Shown here piece after piece: positions 54,685-63,853 of a stretch of DNA of 64,000 nt; positions within the stretch are counted from its first letter, which is position 1, and each line of letters begins with the position of its first letter. Where the stretch lies: the NCBI RefSeq assembly GCF_000771405.1, contig NZ_JDUI01000009.1, forward strand, positions 1 to 64,000. Reading direction: 5' to 3'. The notes below the pieces were generated by a model. It saw nothing but the letters and a program-made list of their open reading frames with translations, had not been told where the DNA came from and did no database searches. The stretch comes from Bifidobacterium pullorum DSM 20433. GTDB taxonomy: Bacteria; Actinomycetota; Actinomycetes; Actinomycetales; Bifidobacteriaceae. The position numbers and the translations under genes are program-made.

Positions 54685-55962
54685 CTAGCGCGCGACCGGC
54701 AACGACAGCGTGAACGTGCTGCCCTGACCCACGCGGCTCCACACCGACGCGGCGCCGTGGTGCGTCAGCGCCACGTGCTTGACGATGGCCAGCCCCAGTC
54801 CGATGCCGTCCGCAGTGCGCTCGTTCTGGTTGCTGCCGCGGTAGAACCGCTCGAATACATGCGCCTGCTCCCGCTGCGGGATGCCGCAGCCGCGGTCGAT
54901 CACCCGGATCTCGACCTTGTCGCCGTCCTCGCTGGCTCGTACGGTCACGCTCACGGCACCGCCATCATCCGAATACGCCACGGCGTTATCCACCAATTTG
55001 GCGACGGCGGTGCGGATCTGATCCGCGTCCCCATGCACCTTCAGATCGACATCACCCGTAAGCGTCAGCTGAATAGACCGGTCCGCGGCGGTCGGGCCCG
55101 CCGCGGCGACGACCGCCGCCAACGGGTCACGCAGCGCGATGGCGTTCGCAGCGGACGGCGTGATGGGCTCCTGCGCCTTGATCAACAGCAGCAGATCCGA
55201 CACCATGCGGTTCAGATGGCCGCAGGCCGCACGAACCTGTCGGGCGTCACGCTCGATGCGTTCCCGGCTGGAGTCGCCCTGTTCCAGGGAATCGGCGAGC
55301 GCCATCAGCGCCTCCGTGGGTTTCAGCAGCTGCTCGGAGACGTTCGTGATGAACGAATCGCGTGTCTGGGCGAACCGGATGACATCGCTCAGGTCCTCGA
55401 CCATCACCACCACGAACCGCTCGCTGATGCGGCCCACTGTGACCTTCAGCCAATTCGGACGGCTCACCGATCGGCGGCGACGGCTCTCCTTGGCCTCGTC
55501 GCCCAGATTGTCGAACGCGTGCTCGTACTGCCAGGGGGTATGGGTCTCCACGTTGAACTGCACGCGGCCGCCACTCGAACGGACATGATGGATCTCATCC
55601 AGTACGCGTTCGTTGGCGATCGCGTCGTCGACGACCACGCCCAAGGTATAGGCCGCGGGGCTGGCGCGGACGACCTCGTCATCCTCATCCACCACGATCG
55701 ACGACCCCGGGATCAGCGACAGCAGCAGCGCCGTGGAATCCTCCAGATCGTCCTGCGTCTGTTCCTCCGGCTGTCGGCGGCGGGGCAGGACGCGCTGCAC
55801 CTCGGCCTCCAGCCTGCTCACCGGCGAAGCCCCGCCGAACAGCTTGGCCACCACCGGGCTGATGCGGTCCATCAGGAAGAATCCGACCAGTACGGCCACC
55901 GCGATGGCCACGATGCCGAACGCCACGAAGATGAGCACACTGGGGTCGTTGAATTGAGGCAT
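54685..55962 (-). CDS. SenX3-like sensor kinase lacking the phospho-acceptor histidine
   Basis: About 425 residues. One N-terminal membrane segment (~8-30), a PAS-like region (~75-200), a dimerisation helix, then a complete HATPase domain: N box LVDNAVAYSDDG (~324), G1 DRGCGIP (~356), G2 GIGLGLAIVKH (~386). This is the SenX3 layout, and phoU and gpmA lie next to it as in other Actinobacteria. But where the H box should read SHELKTP, it reads SEQLLKP: Glu210, encoded by GAG at 55333-55335, replaces the His. No response-regulator gene is adjacent. It may bind ATP but cannot autophosphorylate in the usual way; it could be a phosphatase or regulatory pseudokinase. No ribosome site is evident before ATG 55962. 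Confidence 0.85.
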   Translation of the reverse strand: MPQFNDPSVLIFVAFGIVAIAVAVLVGFFLMDRISPVVAKLFGGASPVSRLEAEVQRVLPRRRQPEEQTQDDLEDSTALLLSLIPGSSIVVDEDDEVVRASPAAYTLGVVVDDAIANERVLDEIHHVRSSGGRVQFNVETHTPWQYEHAFDNLGDEAKESRRRRSVSRPNWLKVTVGRISERFVVVMVEDLSDVIRFAQTRDSFITNVSEQLLKPTEALMALADSLEQGDSSRERIERDARQVRAACGHLNRMVSDLLLLIKAQEPITPSAANAIALRDPLAAVVAAAGPTAADRSIQLTLTGDVDLKVHGDADQIRTAVAKLVDNAVAYSDDGGAVSVTVRASEDGDKVEIRVIDRGCGIPQREQAHVFERFYRGSNQNERTADGIGLGLAIVKHVALTHHGAASVWSRVGQGSTFTLSLPVAR

Positions 55963-56051
55963 AGGGTCATTCTCGCACAATCGGGCCAAAATGAATGACA
56001 GGTAAACCATCCGATGAATTTTCAGCCAACGGCGGGTGGCCATTGACTACG

Positions 56052-56080
56052 TTGCCGGTAAATCGGCCGTGCCGAATATT
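56052..56080 (+). promoter_or_regulatory. phoU promoter
   Basis: -35 TTGCCG (56052-56057), 17-bp spacer, -10 AATATT (56075-56080), 46 bp before phoU. A second TTGACT lies just upstream at 56043. Confidence 0.5.
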
Positions 56081-56125
56081 ACACTGGATGAGGTTGTACA
56101 GCACTACCCATGAAAGGCATGAACA

Positions 56126-56806
56126 ATGCGCGTTATTTTCGACGAGGAGCTCAAAGCCGTTGCCGATGACCTCGATCGCATGGTGCAGGATGTGCGCAAG
56201 GCGATCAACGGCGCGGGCAACGCGCTGCTGAACTCTGACCTTGAAGCCGCCCAGGCCGTCATCGACGGCGACATCGAGATCGATGCGCTCGAGTCGAGCG
56301 TCATCGACCAGTGCGTCAAGCTGCTGGCCAAGCAGAACCCCGTGGCCACCGATCTGCGCGTGGTCGTCTCCACGCTGCGTCTGGCCGCCACCTTCGAACG
56401 CATGGGCGATCTGGCCCGCCACATCGCGGAGACGGCCCGCCGCACCTATCCGCAGTCCCCGCTGACCGATGACGCCAAGGCGCTGTTCACCGAGATGCAG
56501 GAGTTCCTGACGATGACCGCCGACCGCATGGTCGCCATGCTGCAGGACCGCAACACCGCCATCGCCGAGCAGGTGATCGTGGACGATGACAAGCTCGACG
56601 CCCTGCATCAGAAGACCTTCGACCTGATGCTCTCCGACGAGTGGCAGGGCACCAAGCAGCAGCTCATCGATCTGGTGCTGTTGGGCCGCTACATGGAACG
56701 TCTCGGCGACCACGCCGTTTCGGCGGCCCGCCGCGTGGTGTTCATCGTCTCCGGTTTCGATCCGTCCAAGGAACCGTCCCGCGACGAGGACGGCAGCGTC
56801 TACTGA
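56126..56806 (+). CDS. phoU: Phosphate uptake regulator PhoU
   Basis: All-helical protein of 226 residues with two PhoU three-helix bundles. Each has the metal-binding E(R)xxD pattern: FERMGDLARHI near 92-102 and YMERLGDHAVSAA near 189-201. PhoU links the Pst phosphate transporter to the PhoR/SenX3 sensor at the membrane and restrains the phosphate-starvation response. It is divergent from the SenX3-like gene; no pst genes lie in the window. The start is ATG 56126 with GAAAGG upstream. A strong terminator follows 32 bp after the stop. Confidence 0.93.
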   Translation: MRVIFDEELKAVADDLDRMVQDVRKAINGAGNALLNSDLEAAQAVIDGDIEIDALESSVIDQCVKLLAKQNPVATDLRVVVSTLRLAATFERMGDLARHIAETARRTYPQSPLTDDAKALFTEMQEFLTMTADRMVAMLQDRNTAIAEQVIVDDDKLDALHQKTFDLMLSDEWQGTKQQLIDLVLLGRYMERLGDHAVSAARRVVFIVSGFDPSKEPSRDEDGSVY

Positions 56807-56838
56807 TCGTCGGCGCTCCGCCGAACACGAGTCACAGC

Positions 56839-56872
56839 AAAACCGCCGGGTGCCCATCCACCCGGCGGTTTT
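56839..56872 (+). terminator. phoU terminator
   Basis: Perfect 14-bp stem AAAACCGCCGGGTG / CACCCGGCGGTTTT with a six-nt loop; the descending arm ends in TTTT. Confidence 0.9.
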
Positions 56873-56920
56873 CCATACCCGACACCCCACCCCAGCTACG
56901 TAGCCCGCACCGCATCCCCG

Positions 56921-57092
56921 CAACACGCCCACCCTCTGCGCAACACGCCCGCCCTCTGCGCAACACGCCCGGCCTCTGCGGACTGTGATGCATCGTGACT
57001 CTGACACATTCCACAAAACGTTGAAATATCAAGGTTTTGAACTTGCATCACAGTCACAAAAGTGTCAGAGTCCGCAGAGGCCGGGCGTGTTG
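56921..57092. repeat. 20-bp triplicate and nested inverted repeats between phoU and gpmA
   Basis: CAACACGCCC-N-CCCTCTGCG occurs at 56921, 56941 and 56961 (period 20). The last copy (56961-56982) has a perfect 22-bp inverted partner at 57071-57092. Between them are two further perfect pairs: ACTGTGATGCA (56982-56992) with TGCATCACAGT (57044-57054), and GACTCTGACAC (56997-57007) with GTGTCAGAGTC (57062-57072). These two cross each other, so an RNA could adopt alternative folds. No gene is present in this 529-bp spacer. Confidence 0.85.
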
Positions 57093-57113
57093 TTAGGTCG
57101 GGGCCACGGCCGT

Positions 57114-57236
57114 GGAACGAAATGGCCACAGTTGCGGAGCGAAGCGACCAAGACTGTGGAGCGAAACGGCCACGGTTACGGGGCGAAACGGCCAAGACTG
57201 TAGAGCGAAACGGCCATGGTTGTGGAACGCGAGGGG
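57114..57236. repeat. 22-bp tandem repeat, six copies, upstream face of gpmA terminator
   Basis: GGAGCGAAACGGCCA-type units start at 57114, 57136, 57158, 57180, 57202 and 57224, exactly 22 bp apart, with alternate units more alike (44-bp higher order). Open frames across it are compositionally repetitive and lack ribosome sites. Confidence 0.85.
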
Positions 57237-57276
57237 TGGAGAGGAGCAAGATACAGCGACGGTGCTGCGATACGAC

Positions 57277-57310
57277 ATAGGGGTTGCACGAGATATCGTG
57301 CAACCCCTAT
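57277..57310 (-). terminator. gpmA hairpin
   Basis: Perfect 15-bp stem (57277-57291 / 57296-57310) with loop GATA, 25 bp past the gpmA stop on the minus strand. There is no T-run. Confidence 0.75.
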
Positions 57311-57335
57311 ATGAGAAGCGGTGAAGCCTAATGCA

Positions 57336-58076
57336 TCACTTCTGGCCCTGGGCGGCGACGGCGGCGGCACCGGCGGCGGCGGCCTCCGGGTCCAGGTACT
57401 CGCCACGCGGCTTGATCGGCTTGAAGTTCTCATCCAGCTCGTACAGCAGCGGGATGGCGGTCGGGATGTTGACCTTGGCGATCTCCTCCTCCGACAGGCC
57501 GTCGAGCATCTTGACGATGGCACGCAGCGAGTTGCCGTGGGCGGCGATCAGGACGGTCTTGCCGGCCTTGAGCTCCGGGATGATCTCCGACTCCCAGTAC
57601 GGGGTCACGCGCTCGACCACGTTGGCCAGGGCCTCGGTCTCCGGGACCGGGTCGCCGGCGTAACGCGGATCGTTGTTCTGGGCGTACTGGTCGTTCGGAT
57701 CGATCTCCGGCGGCGGGGTGGCATAGGAGCGGCGCCAGATCATGAACTTCTCGTCGCCGTACTCCTCGCGGATCTCGGTCTTGTTCTTGCCCTGCAGAGC
57801 GCCGTAGTGACGCTCGTTGAGACGCCAGTTGCGCTTGACGGGGATCCACAGGCGATCGGCCTCGTCAAGGGCGATGTTGGCGGTGTTGATGGCACGACGC
57901 AGCAGCGAGGTGAAGACGATGTCCGGCAGGACGTTCTTCTCCTTGAGCAGCTGACCGCCGCGCTTGGCTTCCTCGACACCCTGCTCGGTCAGCGGGACGT
58001 CGACCCAGCCGGTGAACTGATTGGTTTTATTCCATGCGCTCTGTCCATGACGGAGCAGTACTAGTTTGTAAGTCAT
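57336..58076 (-). CDS. gpmA: 2,3-bisphosphoglycerate-dependent phosphoglycerate mutase
   Basis: Glycolytic enzyme of 246 residues interconverting 3- and 2-phosphoglycerate. The catalytic His is in [12 protein letters not shown] (residues 5-16), the general acid in [14 protein letters not shown] (Glu near 88) and the second His in [10 protein letters not shown] (~183). An Ala-rich tail ([13 protein letters not shown]) follows the usual end. It sits beside phoU and the SenX3-like gene as in other Actinobacteria. The ATG has no ribosome site; TAGACT (58083-58088) lies six nt upstream, suggesting a leaderless mRNA. Confidence 0.96.
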   Translation of the reverse strand: MTYKLVLLRHGQSAWNKTNQFTGWVDVPLTEQGVEEAKRGGQLLKEKNVLPDIVFTSLLRRAINTANIALDEADRLWIPVKRNWRLNERHYGALQGKNKTEIREEYGDEKFMIWRRSYATPPPEIDPNDQYAQNNDPRYAGDPVPETEALANVVERVTPYWESEIIPELKAGKTVLIAAHGNSLRAIVKMLDGLSEEEIAKVNIPTAIPLLYELDENFKPIKPRGEYLDPEAAAAGAAAVAAQGQK

Positions 58077-58141
58077 GCACCCAGTCTACGCGACAAACCC
58101 GACGATACGGCGCATCCCGGGCCGTATGCCGGAAACACCCC

Positions 58142-59191
58142 TCACGCCAGGGTGACGCCGATGACGAATGCCGACGCCGTGCACAGTCCGGTCAGGGCGT
58201 ACAGGGTCCGCGCCAGCGCCCGTTTGCCGACATGGCAGGCCATCGCCGCGCACACGCCAAGAGGCAGCGCGACCACCGCCACAATCAGCCCCGCCGTCGA
58301 CAACGCCGGAAGCAACCCGTCGGGCGAGCAGGACGCGATTCGCTGCCCCGACCCGTCCACCGAAAACTGCGGACACAGCCGCGTGCCCGTGCGCGTCGCC
58401 ACGGTCGAGGATTCCTGCAACGACCTGATGGCGTTGTACGCCATCATCCATTGGATGATGAAGGCCACGACACCGCGCGCCGTGGAGATGCGCCGGTCCG
58501 TGGCGGCCAGTTCGCCGGAGGCGTCGACGTCGCCATCGGTCACGGTGGCGATCGCCCATGAACAGCACGCGGCCAGTACCGCCCCGACCACGCCGCCGCC
58601 GAACGTCACGTGAAAGCAGACCAGCGCGTGGGTAATCAGCGCGACGCCAAATCCCCAGACCGCCGCCAACATGTCATTCGCCGTGCGAGTCGCCAACGAC
58701 AGCCCGATCCGGTCGCACACATGCCAGGTGGCCTGCAGCCACACCACAGCGAACGCCACGGCCCACACCAAAGGCAGCCACACCGCGCCTGTCAGCACCG
58801 CTAAAGCGATCCCCACCGCCAGGAACGCCGGCAGCGTCCAGAGCATCGCGTTCCGCGCCCGACGCGCCGAACGGGACATCACACCGCCGGCACGCACCCC
58901 ACCGGCGACATCCAGCCGTACCGCCATCTCGCAATACACGGCGAACACCACGGCCAGCATCAGGCACAGCAGAGAGACGGTCGCGAACCACGGCAGCGGG
59001 GAGACGCACAAACCGGCGTCCCCTTGAGGATCGTCGACGCTGTGCCCGCCGATCACGGGACACATATAATGGTTCGCGGTCCCGCCCCAATTATCCAGAT
59101 ACAACGGCGCGAACGACGTGCCGGCACCGATCAGCACCGCGATGGCGGCTGATGCGGACAGCCAGGGCCACACCGAATGTGAATACCGCAT
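58142..59191 (-). CDS. Multi-pass membrane protein of unknown function
   Basis: Not recognised. About 349 residues with roughly eight hydrophobic segments: one near the N-terminus (~8-28), then after an extracytoplasmic loop containing two Cys (HYMCPVIGG and GLCVSP, possibly disulfide-linked) segments at ~68-90, 115-150, 170-195, 215-235, 260-275 and two near the end. No enzymatic motif is visible. A second pair of Cys (RLCPQF and IASCSPDG) lies in another loop. The start follows GGGAGGGAG. It is downstream of menA on the same strand, 77 bp away, so a role linked to quinone or membrane biology is possible but unsupported. Confidence 0.7.
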   Translation of the reverse strand: MRYSHSVWPWLSASAAIAVLIGAGTSFAPLYLDNWGGTANHYMCPVIGGHSVDDPQGDAGLCVSPLPWFATVSLLCLMLAVVFAVYCEMAVRLDVAGGVRAGGVMSRSARRARNAMLWTLPAFLAVGIALAVLTGAVWLPLVWAVAFAVVWLQATWHVCDRIGLSLATRTANDMLAAVWGFGVALITHALVCFHVTFGGGVVGAVLAACCSWAIATVTDGDVDASGELAATDRRISTARGVVAFIIQWMMAYNAIRSLQESSTVATRTGTRLCPQFSVDGSGQRIASCSPDGLLPALSTAGLIVAVVALPLGVCAAMACHVGKRALARTLYALTGLCTASAFVIGVTLA

Positions 59192-59268
59192 GAGGTCTCC
59201 CTCCCCTTCCTCGACACCCCGATTATAGGACGGTTCCGCCGCGGTATTCCGCGCCACGGGGGGCATCG

Positions 59269-60369
59269 TCACAATACGGCCATGCCGACGTACCCCATCG
59301 CGCACACCAGCAGCGACAGGCTGGTCAACGGCAACGCGCGGGCATGGTCGCGGCCCAGGATCGCGCAACCATTCACCATCGCCAGTATCAGACTCACCGC
59401 CCCCGTCAGCCCGATCACCCATCCGCTGCCGTACGACACTGCCGCCGGATAATGCCCCACCTGTATGGCAAACATCGCCAATAACGCCAGCTCCAGCATC
59501 ATCGACGGGCAAACGCCGACCCAATACGTCACCACCGTCAGAATACGTGCGCGACGCGCCCCCAGCCGCACCGCCAACGTACGTTTGCCGTGCACGCGGT
59601 CCGCATCGACATCGCGCAGATTGTTGACCATCAGCAACGCGCAGGACAGCAGACCGGCCTGCACCGCGCCCACCACCCCCATCGTGGTGACGGTTCCGCA
59701 CAGCACGAACTGGGTCCCCAGCACCGCCACCAGACCGAAGAACACGAACACGAACAGCTCGCCCAGTCCCGCGTAGCCGTACGGGTGCCGGCCTCCGGTA
59801 TAGCACCAGCCGGCCAGCAGACAGCACACGCCGACCGCGAGCAGCCACCAGTGGCCGGTGATGAGGATGACCGCCAGTCCGCACAGGCAGGCGAGGCCCG
59901 CCGCGATGCCGGCCGCCGCCAGTACCCGCTTCGGCGGCACGCCGGAGGCGACCAGACGCGCGGGTGCATGGATGGGGGTTGCCGCAACGCCGTCGCACCG
60001 GCCCGAGGGGACGACCGCTGTGGGCGGGATGCCGTGCGACTCGGACGATGTCGGCGATGCGGACAACGCCGCCCCGCGCCCTTCGTCCGTGCCGCGGACG
60101 CCGTCGGAGTAGTCGTTGGCAAAGTTGACGGCAATCTGCAGAAACAGGGCGACCAGCGCGCACAGGATCGCCAACGGCCAGAACCGCGATTCCAACATGG
60201 TTTGCGTGGCACGATTGATTGCGCAGGATTCCGGCGCGGGGTAGATTAGTGAGCATACGCCGAGCTGTCGGACGGAAGTCCATGCCGCGGCCGCGCCGAT
60301 GACCACCGGCGCCACGCTGGCCGGCAGCGTCTGCGGCCGCATCCCCTTCAACCAGATCGCGATTCCCAT
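59269..60369 (-). CDS. menA: 1,4-dihydroxy-2-naphthoate polyprenyltransferase (UbiA family)
   Basis: Membrane prenyltransferase of about 366 residues. The two Asp-rich motifs of the UbiA family are visible: NFANDYSDGVRGTDE (about 92-106) and NNLRDVDADRVHGKRTLAVRLG (about 243-264). These and the RPQTLPASVAPV start fit MenA, which attaches the prenyl chain in menaquinone synthesis. Two Pro/Ser-rich inserts, near 35-55 and 107-145, make it longer than typical MenA. ATG 60369 has no good ribosome site. No other men genes are in the window, so the pathway may be incomplete. Confidence 0.85.
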   Translation of the reverse strand: MGIAIWLKGMRPQTLPASVAPVVIGAAAAWTSVRQLGVCSLIYPAPESCAINRATQTMLESRFWPLAILCALVALFLQIAVNFANDYSDGVRGTDEGRGAALSASPTSSESHGIPPTAVVPSGRCDGVAATPIHAPARLVASGVPPKRVLAAAGIAAGLACLCGLAVILITGHWWLLAVGVCCLLAGWCYTGGRHPYGYAGLGELFVFVFFGLVAVLGTQFVLCGTVTTMGVVGAVQAGLLSCALLMVNNLRDVDADRVHGKRTLAVRLGARRARILTVVTYWVGVCPSMMLELALLAMFAIQVGHYPAAVSYGSGWVIGLTGAVSLILAMVNGCAILGRDHARALPLTSLSLLVCAMGYVGMAVL

Positions 60370-60490
60370 ACCGCTATGGTCTCGCAGAGGATGGATATCG
60401 TCGGCGTCGAGGCCACTGCAGCCATACGCACCCGCGGCGACGGATGCCGGCATGGAACGTAAGAGTCTGTCCGCGGCATGAGCCCGCGGC

Positions 60491-60527
60491 AACAACAAGA
60501 CCTCCCCATCCGCATGAGACAGGGAGG
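60491..60527 (-). terminator. Possible lysS terminator
   Basis: CCTCCC (60501-60506) pairs with GGGAGG (60522-60527); on the minus strand the hairpin is followed by the T/G-rich CTTGTTGTTG. It is weak compared with the other terminators. Confidence 0.4.
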
Positions 60528-60569
60528 CCTGAAGGATGACACGCGGCGCGGCCGCGATTCCCGCCGTTC

Positions 60570-62255
60570 CTACTGCAGATTGAGCGGCTTGACCAGCGGG
60601 AAGGTGATGGTCTCGCGGATCGTGGCGCCGGTCAGGGCGATGAGCAGACGGTCGATGCCCATGCCCATGCCGCCGGCCGGCGGCATGCCCACGCCCAAGG
60701 CCTCAAGGAAGTCCTCGTCGATATCCATCGCCTCGGCGTCGCCGGCGAGCGCGTCCTTGGCCTGGGCCACGAAGCGTTCGCGCTGCACGACCGGGTCGTT
60801 GAGCTCGGAGTAGCCGGTGGCCAGCTCGAAGCCACGCACGTACAGATCCCACTTCTCCACCACGCCGGGCTTGGTGCGGTGCGATTTGACCAGCGGCGAG
60901 GTCTCGACCGGGAAGTCGCGCACGAACACCGGCTCGTAGAGCTTGTCCTCGTAGAAGTGCTCCCACAGGTGCTCGACGAGCTTGCCGTGGTTCTCCACGT
61001 CATCGCGCTCCACGCCGAGCTTGTCGGCGATCGCGCCCAGATGCTCCACGCTGGTGCCGGGGGCGTCCGGACCGCCGTTCGGGATGATCTCCTCGCCCAG
61101 GGCCTCGGAGAGCGACTCGTACATGCTGATGGTCTTCCATTCGCCGCCGAAGTCGTATTCGGTGCCGTCCAGCAGCGTGACCTTCAGCGAGCCGAACACG
61201 TCCATCGCGGTCTGCTGCACAAGCTCCTTGGTCAGCTGGCCGATGGTGTCGTAGTTGCCGTAGGCCTGGTAGGCCTCCACCATCGTGAACTCGGGGGCGT
61301 GCGTGGCGTCGACGCCCTCGTTGCGGAAGTCGCGGTTGATCTCGAAGACGCGGTCGATGCCGCCGACCAGGCAGCGCTTCAGGAACAGCTCCGGGGCGAT
61401 GCGCATGAACAGGTCGATGTCGAAGGCGTTCATGTGCGTGGTGAACGGACGGGCCGCGGCGCCGCCGTGCACGGTCTGCAGCATCGGGGTCTCGACCTCG
61501 ATGAAGTCATGGTTGTCGAAGGTGCGACGCAGCGAGGCGACGGCCTTGGAACGGTTGCGCACCATGTTGCGGATGCGCTCGTCGGCGATCATGCCGAGGT
61601 ACGGCTTGCGCGTACGCGTGTCGTCATTGAGCTCCTTGTGCAGGGCGGGCAGCGGCTGCAGCGCCTTGGCGGCGATGGCCCACTCGGAGGCGAACACGGA
61701 CAGCTCCCCCGTCTTGGAGGCGATCACGCGGCCCTTGATGAACAGGTGGTCGCCCAGATCCACCAGCTGCTTGAACTGCTTCAACGAATCCGCACCGATC
61801 TCCTTCTTGGAGATCATGCCCTGGATGGTGGTGCCGTCGCCGGCGGACAGCTGCACGAAGCACAGGCCGCCCGCGTTGCGCAGGAACAGCACACGGCCGG
61901 CGATGCCGACCACGTCCTCGGTCTCCTGCCCTGCCTCGAGCTTGCCGTCGTAGGCGGCGCGCACCTGTTCGATGGTGTGGGTCACCCCCACCTCGACCGG
62001 GTACGGGTTGACGCCTTCCTTCAGCATCATCGCGCGCTTGGCCACGCGCATCTGCACCTGTTCGGGATGCGCCAGCGGACCGAACTCCTTGTTGCCCGGG
62101 TCCACGGCCTCGTCCAGGGTCGCCCCCTCATCCACGCGCGCGGCGATGGCCGCGTCCTGCGCCATCAGCATCTCGGCGCGCTCGATGGTGGTCATCGTGG
62201 GAACGGCGGCCTCTTCCTCGTTCTGATTCTCAACGTTTTCAGTCATCTCACACAT
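60570..62255 (-). CDS. lysS: Lysyl-tRNA synthetase, class II
   Basis: Charges tRNA-Lys. About 561 residues: an acidic N-terminal extension of ~70 residues, an OB-fold anticodon-binding domain (about 120-230), and a class II core with motif 2 [15 protein letters not shown] and motif 3 [15 protein letters not shown]. The N-terminus also has an actinobacterial [13 protein letters not shown] helix. I chose ATG 62255 because a -10 TACACT (62264-62269) lies eight nt upstream, with TTACGG 18 bp further, indicating a leaderless transcript; ATG 62246 is possible. The reading frame to 62348 overlaps the promoter and tRNA. Confidence 0.95.
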   Translation of the reverse strand: MCEMTENVENQNEEEAAVPTMTTIERAEMLMAQDAAIAARVDEGATLDEAVDPGNKEFGPLAHPEQVQMRVAKRAMMLKEGVNPYPVEVGVTHTIEQVRAAYDGKLEAGQETEDVVGIAGRVLFLRNAGGLCFVQLSAGDGTTIQGMISKKEIGADSLKQFKQLVDLGDHLFIKGRVIASKTGELSVFASEWAIAAKALQPLPALHKELNDDTRTRKPYLGMIADERIRNMVRNRSKAVASLRRTFDNHDFIEVETPMLQTVHGGAAARPFTTHMNAFDIDLFMRIAPELFLKRCLVGGIDRVFEINRDFRNEGVDATHAPEFTMVEAYQAYGNYDTIGQLTKELVQQTAMDVFGSLKVTLLDGTEYDFGGEWKTISMYESLSEALGEEIIPNGGPDAPGTSVEHLGAIADKLGVERDDVENHGKLVEHLWEHFYEDKLYEPVFVRDFPVETSPLVKSHRTKPGVVEKWDLYVRGFELATGYSELNDPVVQRERFVAQAKDALAGDAEAMDIDEDFLEALGVGMPPAGGMGMGIDRLLIALTGATIRETITFPLVKPLNLQ

Positions 62256-62350
62256 AAGCCACCAGTGTACCGAGACGCCAATACACGCCGTAAGACACGC
62301 CGGTTGCATTTGTCGACGGTTTCGTTGTATTATCTTCTGCGTTGCCAAAA

Positions 62351-62424
<74 letters not shown>

Positions 62425-62430
62425 CAACTC

Positions 62431-62466
62431 AAAGGGAATCACTGGTTACAGTGATTCCCTTTTTCC
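62431..62466 (+). terminator. tRNA-Pro terminator
   Basis: Perfect 14-bp stem AAAGGGAATCACTG / CAGTGATTCCCTTT with loop GTTA, followed by TT. Confidence 0.9.
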
Positions 62467-62496
62467 ATGGTTAGGCAATATCCAAGGAACAACGGT

Positions 62497-63669
62497 ATGA
62501 AAAGAAGCATCCTGGCCCTGGCCTCGGGCGCGTTCGTGCTCGGCGCCGCGGAATTCGTGATGATGGGCATCCTGCCCCAGGCCGCCGCGGCGATGGGCGT
62601 GGACATCCCCACCGCCGGCAACTACATCTCCTCCTATGCGATCGGCGTGTGCATCGGCACGCTGATGCTGGTCTTCGGCCGCCGCGTGCCGCCGAAGAGG
62701 CTCATCGTCCTGTTCATGGCGATCGCGCTCGCCGGCAATCTGCTCAGCGCCGTGTCGTTGAATTCGCCGATGCTCATCGCGGCGCGCTTCATCGCCGGCC
62801 TGCCCCACGGCGCCTTCTTCGGCACCGCCACGCTCATCGCCAAGACCTTGGCCGACAAGGGCAAGGAGGCGCAGGCCGTCTCGATGATGGTGACCGGCCA
62901 GACCGTGGCGAATATGCTCGGCGTGCCGGCGGGCACGATGATGGCCGAGTTCATGTCCTGGCGTCTGGCCTTCGGCATTCTGGCGGCGTGGGCCGCCATG
63001 ACGGTTGTGCTGGTGCTGACGTGGGTGCCGCGCGTCGAGCCGATTCGGGATGCGGGCCTGGCCGGCCAGTTCCGGTTCCTCAAAAAGCCCGGCCCGTGGA
63101 TGGTGCTGATCGCCGTGTTCACCGGCAACGCCGGCATCTTCTGCTGGTGGAGCTACGTGTCCCCGTGGCTGACCGAGGTGGGCGGCTATGCGTCGGGCGT
63201 GGTGCCGCTGCTGATGATGCTCGCGGGCTTCGGCATGGTGGTCGGCGGTCTGGTCGGCGGCCGTATCTGCGACCGTTGGCGTCATGCGGGCACCGCCGCG
63301 CTCGGTCAGGCGGTCTCCGGCATCGGTCTGCTGTTCGTGTTCCTGGTTCCGGGTTCCCCGGTGATCTGCGCCATCCTGACCTTCTGGATCGCGTTCGGGT
63401 TGTTCTTCGTCTCCTCGCCGCAGCAGTTGCTGATGGCGGAGGCCGGCAAGGGCGGCGGCGAGCTGCTTGGCGGCGCCACCGTACAGGTGGCGTTCAACTT
63501 CGGCAATGCGGTCGGATCGATCATCGGCGGCGCCATGCTGACCGTCTCCGGCATGAACTACCACTACCCCGCACTCGGCGGTCTGCCGCTGGCGGTGATC
63601 GCCGTGGCGCTGCTGGCGATTTTCTCCCGCCTTTACGAAGGCCAGAAATCCTCAAGACAGCGGCAATGA
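62497..63669 (+). CDS. MFS transporter, DHA1 (AraJ/Cmx-like)
   Basis: About 390 residues with 12 hydrophobic segments. The N-terminal LGAAEFVMMGILPQAA is the hallmark of the drug:H+ antiporter-1 group containing AraJ, YdhP and chloramphenicol exporters; FGRRVPPKR is the loop 2-3 motif and GLPHGAFFGTATLIAK follows. It exports a drug or sugar-like metabolite; specificity cannot be inferred. ATG 62497 follows AAGGAA; the upstream ATG 62467 overlaps the tRNA terminator. It is not part of an operon. Confidence 0.88.
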   Translation: MKRSILALASGAFVLGAAEFVMMGILPQAAAAMGVDIPTAGNYISSYAIGVCIGTLMLVFGRRVPPKRLIVLFMAIALAGNLLSAVSLNSPMLIAARFIAGLPHGAFFGTATLIAKTLADKGKEAQAVSMMVTGQTVANMLGVPAGTMMAEFMSWRLAFGILAAWAAMTVVLVLTWVPRVEPIRDAGLAGQFRFLKKPGPWMVLIAVFTGNAGIFCWWSYVSPWLTEVGGYASGVVPLLMMLAGFGMVVGGLVGGRICDRWRHAGTAALGQAVSGIGLLFVFLVPGSPVICAILTFWIAFGLFFVSSPQQLLMAEAGKGGGELLGGATVQVAFNFGNAVGSIIGGAMLTVSGMNYHYPALGGLPLAVIAVALLAIFSRLYEGQKSSRQRQ

Positions 63670-63699
63670 CGGTTATGTAGGCAGTTCAGCGCTGATGTA

Positions 63700-63734
63700 G
63701 GCGGCCCGTGGAGAGGTACCTTCCACGGGCCGCC
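63700..63734 (+). terminator. Terminator of the DHA1 transporter gene
   Basis: Perfect 13-bp stem GGCGGCCCGTGGA / TCCACGGGCCGCC with a nine-nt loop, 30 bp after the stop. Just upstream, the word TGTAGGC occurs twice (63675 and 63695). Confidence 0.8.
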
Positions 63735-63853
63735 TTGATATTCCGCCGTCGCCAACAGCCACTGTCGCCGACGACCTGCCTACTTAACGCGAAATCTGCT
63801 CACTAAACGCCGCCGGCAACCGTACACTGGTCGTATCAAGGCAAGGAGCGGGC

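Noticed and set aside
57062-57280. Small frames across the 22-bp array
   Set aside because: Arg/Gly-rich repeats in several frames at once, no start signals; the array explains them.
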